The notes under the pieces are model-generated. The model saw only the letters and a program-made list of their open reading frames with translations. It did not search any database and was not told where the DNA came from. Made by a program: the position numbers and the translations under genes. Below, piece by piece: positions 6,516-8,967 of a stretch of DNA of 8,967 nt. This DNA is from Gammaproteobacteria bacterium (GTDB lineage Bacteria > Pseudomonadota > Gammaproteobacteria > SZUA-229). The DNA lies in contig WTCC01000219.1 in NCBI GenBank assembly GCA_013138755.1, positions 1-8,967 on the forward strand, in the 5' to 3' direction. Every line of letters begins with the position of its first letter. Position 1 is the stretch's first letter.

Positions 6516-8378
6516 TTATTTTTTTTCTTTAGTGCTTTTTAGTAATCGAATTTTTTGCAGATTTTGATTTATCAATGCCTTACGAGTATCACTGTTTGTA
6601 ATCGAAAGTAATTGTGTATAAATCTTTTCAGCATCGTCATAAATCCTTGCCAGCATGAGTGACTTACCTGCTTTAAAACGGGCTGATTGCGCCCATAGAT
6701 CATTACCGGCATCCGTTACAGCCCGCCCTGACTTCAGATAAAACAGAGCGGCATGATCATACTCTGCCAGCGAAAAGTAAGATTCTGCCTTCCAAAAATA
6801 TATCTCTCTTTTCAGTTTTTCATTCAATCCCTCAATGTATAACAGGTCAAATAACTTAATAGCCTGTTCATGCTGCTGCACCGTCTGCAGGTCAAAAAGC
6901 ACCTGTATATACCGATCCAGCTCCGCCCGGCTAATCTTAGGTTTTTCTATAAAAGTTTTACGTATTAACTTATCACTCTCATCATATTCACCCTGCAGAA
7001 TTAATACACGCGCCTTACGCATACGCCAGTCAAACACAGTTTTACCATCAGGCGGTTCTTTGAGACTTTTCATCAGTGTAGCCGCTTCGTAATAATGACC
7101 TTCTGCCAGAGCATAATCAACCAGCCTGTAGCGCACCTCATCCGGCAGCACACTGACATCAGAAACCTTATTACTGTGAAGATAAAGCTTATTAATTAAT
7201 TCCAGGCCGCTTACACGTTTCTCCAGGATCTCGACAATAGTTTTATGCTGGTGCTGTTTTATCGAAAAATTTTCAGTATGTAAAACTGATGCTGCATTCA
7301 ATTGCAACGCCTTTTCAGGCTGGCCTTTAATCAATTTATCAGACAGTTTTGCCCATGTTTCATCGTTACCAAAGAGCAGACCGTTATCATTAGCGATCAC
7401 CAACCCCAGGTGATTATATAACTCCCATAGCTCATCTGCGCTGACCTGAAAACTCTCATCGAATACAGGGTATCTGATATCAAGGGATAGCAGTGACTCA
7501 AGATTCAAAACTTGTGCAGGCTGATCAGCCAAAATTTTCGCCGCATGATACGCCACATATAATATTGCCCAGCGTTCCGGTTTACTTAATACCTGACCAG
7601 CTAGTTGCTCACGCATGTTTTTATAAATGCTCTTCGCATTCTTAGGGTTGCTCTGTAATTGAGCGATAAGTATCAAAGCATTGATATCGACCTCATCCTC
7701 TGACTCCACCTTCTGTAGGATCTGCAAGGCTTGATCCGGCCGATCTGTCTTGAGTAAAACTTGAGCCTGGAGTAGCACCCAATCGATGTCAGCACCACTC
7801 GTCTGGTAGTCACGTTCATATTTGACGAGGGCTTTTCTCGCGTCGTCATCCTGTTGCATCTGTAGATATGCACGAATGACCAAACGCCGCCATACAGCAG
7901 GCAGCGAGGGATCTCGATCTTCAAGCGTCGATGTCCATAGCAATCTCTGCAACTGATCTAGAGCCTGTCGACTTTGTTTTAATTGCAACAGAGCTATAAC
8001 CTGCTGGGTCTCAAACCATAAACGTATTTTTTCTGTAATCTGTCTTTCCGGTACCGCTGTAGCGAACAACCACTGTGTCCTCTCGATCAGCTCATTCCAT
8101 CGCTCGAGTCTCGACAATAGAGTGATACGTTTATACTCAAAACTATACCAGTCAGCGGTAAATTGAGGTCGCTTCCCCTGTTCAGCATCCATCAGGCTCA
8201 ACGCTAGTGCTGGCACGCCAAGATCGATCAGTTCATTCATCTGCGCTAGCGACTTAAAAACAACGGATTGCTTCTGTTCGTCAGATACTTTCGATTCCGC
8301 CTTCGCCAGAACTTTTTGCCCCGCCGAACTATTGCTGTAGAAACTCAGTAACAGTAAAAAAAATAATAAATATCGCAT
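6516..8378 (-). CDS. Exported TPR-repeat protein of unknown function
   Basis: A 620-residue protein that I do not recognise as a named family. The frame opens with TTG directly before ATG; I take the ATG at 8378-8376, about 9 bases after a CGGA ribosome site. Residues 1-19 are a signal peptide (hydrophobic run LLFFLLLLSFY, cleavage near SSA/G), with no lipobox cysteine, so it should be soluble in the periplasm. The rest is almost wholly helical, with degenerate TPR-like helix pairs such as DRPDQALQILQKVE, GHYYEAATLMKSLKE, GEYDESDKLIRKTF, EYDHAALFYLKSGRA and RIYDDAEKIYTQLLSI. The clearest repeats are in the C-terminal third. No catalytic domain or second membrane segment is visible. Such solenoids usually scaffold other envelope proteins; that role is inference. 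It lies downstream of the rplS terminator and 27 bases before ogt. No clear promoter was found in the gap before it. Confidence 0.82.
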   Translation of the reverse strand: MRYLLFFLLLLSFYSNSSAGQKVLAKAESKVSDEQKQSVVFKSLAQMNELIDLGVPALALSLMDAEQGKRPQFTADWYSFEYKRITLLSRLERWNELIERTQWLFATAVPERQITEKIRLWFETQQVIALLQLKQSRQALDQLQRLLWTSTLEDRDPSLPAVWRRLVIRAYLQMQQDDDARKALVKYERDYQTSGADIDWVLLQAQVLLKTDRPDQALQILQKVESEDEVDINALILIAQLQSNPKNAKSIYKNMREQLAGQVLSKPERWAILYVAYHAAKILADQPAQVLNLESLLSLDIRYPVFDESFQVSADELWELYNHLGLVIANDNGLLFGNDETWAKLSDKLIKGQPEKALQLNAASVLHTENFSIKQHQHKTIVEILEKRVSGLELINKLYLHSNKVSDVSVLPDEVRYRLVDYALAEGHYYEAATLMKSLKEPPDGKTVFDWRMRKARVLILQGEYDESDKLIRKTFIEKPKISRAELDRYIQVLFDLQTVQQHEQAIKLFDLLYIEGLNEKLKREIYFWKAESYFSLAEYDHAALFYLKSGRAVTDAGNDLWAQSARFKAGKSLMLARIYDDAEKIYTQLLSITNSDTRKALINQNLQKIRLLKSTKEKK

Positions 8379-8554
8379 CAAAAAATCCGTAATCTTGTTT
8401 GTATTTTTTTACTGAAAATGAACACGTTTGGTACCCACTCATCTCAGCTTTGATAAATATAAGCCAAAAAAAAGAGCAGCACAATGTGCTACTCTTTTTT
8501 ATACAAGCTTTGAAATTTTATCCAAGGCAGTACGATCAGAACTAAACTGTCCGT
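8379..8554. other. Intergenic region between rplS and the TPR gene
   Basis: A 176-bp AT-rich gap. It contains the rplS terminator (8466-8500) and, nearer the TPR gene, a CGGA ribosome site. A promoter for the TPR-ogt unit must be here or be replaced by read-through, but I found no -35/-10 pair good enough to place it; TATATT-like bases just after the terminator lack a -35 partner. Confidence 0.5.
8466..8500 (-). terminator. Rho-independent terminator of rplS
   Basis: The arms 8474-8482 and 8486-8494 pair over 9 bp around a 3-nt loop, flanked by an A-run (8466-8473) that can pair with the T-run (8495-8500). In minus-strand RNA the stem is complete with one G-U pair and is followed by eight U residues. 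In plus-strand RNA the same position is a C-A mismatch, so the minus strand is favoured although some activity in both directions is possible. It lies about 55 bases after the rplS stop. Confidence 0.88.
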
Positions 8555-8917
8555 TTATTTTTTATTAGACAATTTAAGTTTTTCTGTAATACGTGCTGAC
8601 TTACCTGTTCTACCACGTAGGTAATAAAGTTTAGAGCGACGCACTTTACCGCTGCGTTTAACTTCTATTTCACCAATCGCATGGCTATAGGTCTGAAACA
8701 CACGCTCTACACCCTCACCGTGAGATATTTTTCGAACGGTGAATGCTGAATGCAAACCACGGTTACGTTTTGCAATAACAACGCCTTCAAAAGCCTGCAA
8801 CCGCTCACGCTCACCTTCTTTTACACGTACCTGAACGACCACAGTATCACCAGGATAAAATGCTGGTATCTCACGTGTCATCTGTTCAGCTTCAATTTGT
8901 TGAATTATGTTACTCAT
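8555..8917 (-). CDS. rplS: 50S ribosomal protein L19
   Basis: L19 sits at the 30S-50S interface of the ribosome. The protein starts [13 protein letters not shown] and has 120 residues, close to the usual 115. Family signatures are clear: [77 protein letters not shown]. The reading frame stays open upstream, past an in-frame TTG at 8944, but the ATG at 8917-8915 is chosen because it follows a GGAG ribosome site by 8 bases and gives the normal L19 N-terminus. In most bacteria rplS is the last gene of rpsP-rimM-trmD-rplS; here the upstream genes would lie beyond the right edge, and the strong terminator after rplS fits the end of that operon. Confidence 0.98.
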   Translation of the reverse strand: MSNIIQQIEAEQMTREIPAFYPGDTVVVQVRVKEGERERLQAFEGVVIAKRNRGLHSAFTVRKISHGEGVERVFQTYSHAIGEIEVKRSGKVRRSKLYYLRGRTGKSARITEKLKLSNKK

Positions 8918-8967
8918 ATTCTCTACTCCGCTTTCGCGATCCAATATTTCTATTCTTTTAAACGTTA
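8918..8967. other. Upstream spacer of rplS at the window edge
   Basis: Fifty bases carrying the GGAG ribosome site of rplS. On the minus strand the two frames not used by rplS meet stop codons within the first few bases from the edge, so at most the last codons of an upstream gene (by family habit trmD) could be here. I cannot confirm any part of trmD. Confidence 0.5.

Noticed and set aside
8918..8967. 3' end of trmD
   Set aside because: Gene order in other bacteria suggests it, but only stop codons in the other frames are seen, with no recognisable TrmD sequence.
1..8967. Mobile element, defence system, CRISPR array or novel gene cluster
   Set aside because: No transposase, integrase, direct-repeat array or unusual gene cluster is visible; the content is mainly conserved core genes in one orientation.

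Overview
The window is a compact stretch of bacterial chromosome in which every gene I can support lies on the minus strand. It reads from right to left as rplS, a secreted TPR protein, ogt, htpG, a LysM-FecR envelope protein, hslR, a Nudix hydrolase, a SAM-dependent O-methyltransferase and pcnB. The AT-rich composition, a true PcnB with the KPKDFDV/SIPKRFTST signatures, Hsp15, a FimV-like LysM domain and a sigma32-like promoter before htpG all point to a gammaproteobacterium. I cannot name the genus. There is no phage, transposon, CRISPR, tRNA or rRNA signal.

Layout. Positions 8918-8967 are the upstream spacer of rplS (L19, 8555-8917), which ends in a strong hairpin terminator. Then comes a probable two-gene unit: an exported 620-residue TPR solenoid of unknown function (6516-8378) and ogt (6015-6488). 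htpG (3983-5887) has its own sigma32-type promoter and a 15-bp hairpin terminator. The LysM-FecR protein (2904-3839), hslR (2507-2890) and the Nudix gene (2068-2502) are tightly spaced and look like one operon. A 153-bp gap with a perfect extended -10 element starts the last unit, a TTG-initiated methyltransferase (1246-1914) followed after one base by pcnB (1244 to beyond position 1).

How they fit together. Most of these are housekeeping genes: ribosome structure (L19), ribosome rescue under heat (Hsp15), protein folding (HtpG), DNA alkylation repair (Ogt), nucleotide sanitation (Nudix) and RNA 3'-end adenylation (PcnB). The two envelope proteins, TPR and LysM-FecR, are the least characterised. 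I see no evidence for a new multi-gene system. The points most worth following up are the six-copy 15-bp coding repeat at the start of pcnB, the two uncharacterised envelope proteins, and the promoter and start-codon evidence for htpG and the methyltransferase. No stretch over 300 bases lacks a gene.
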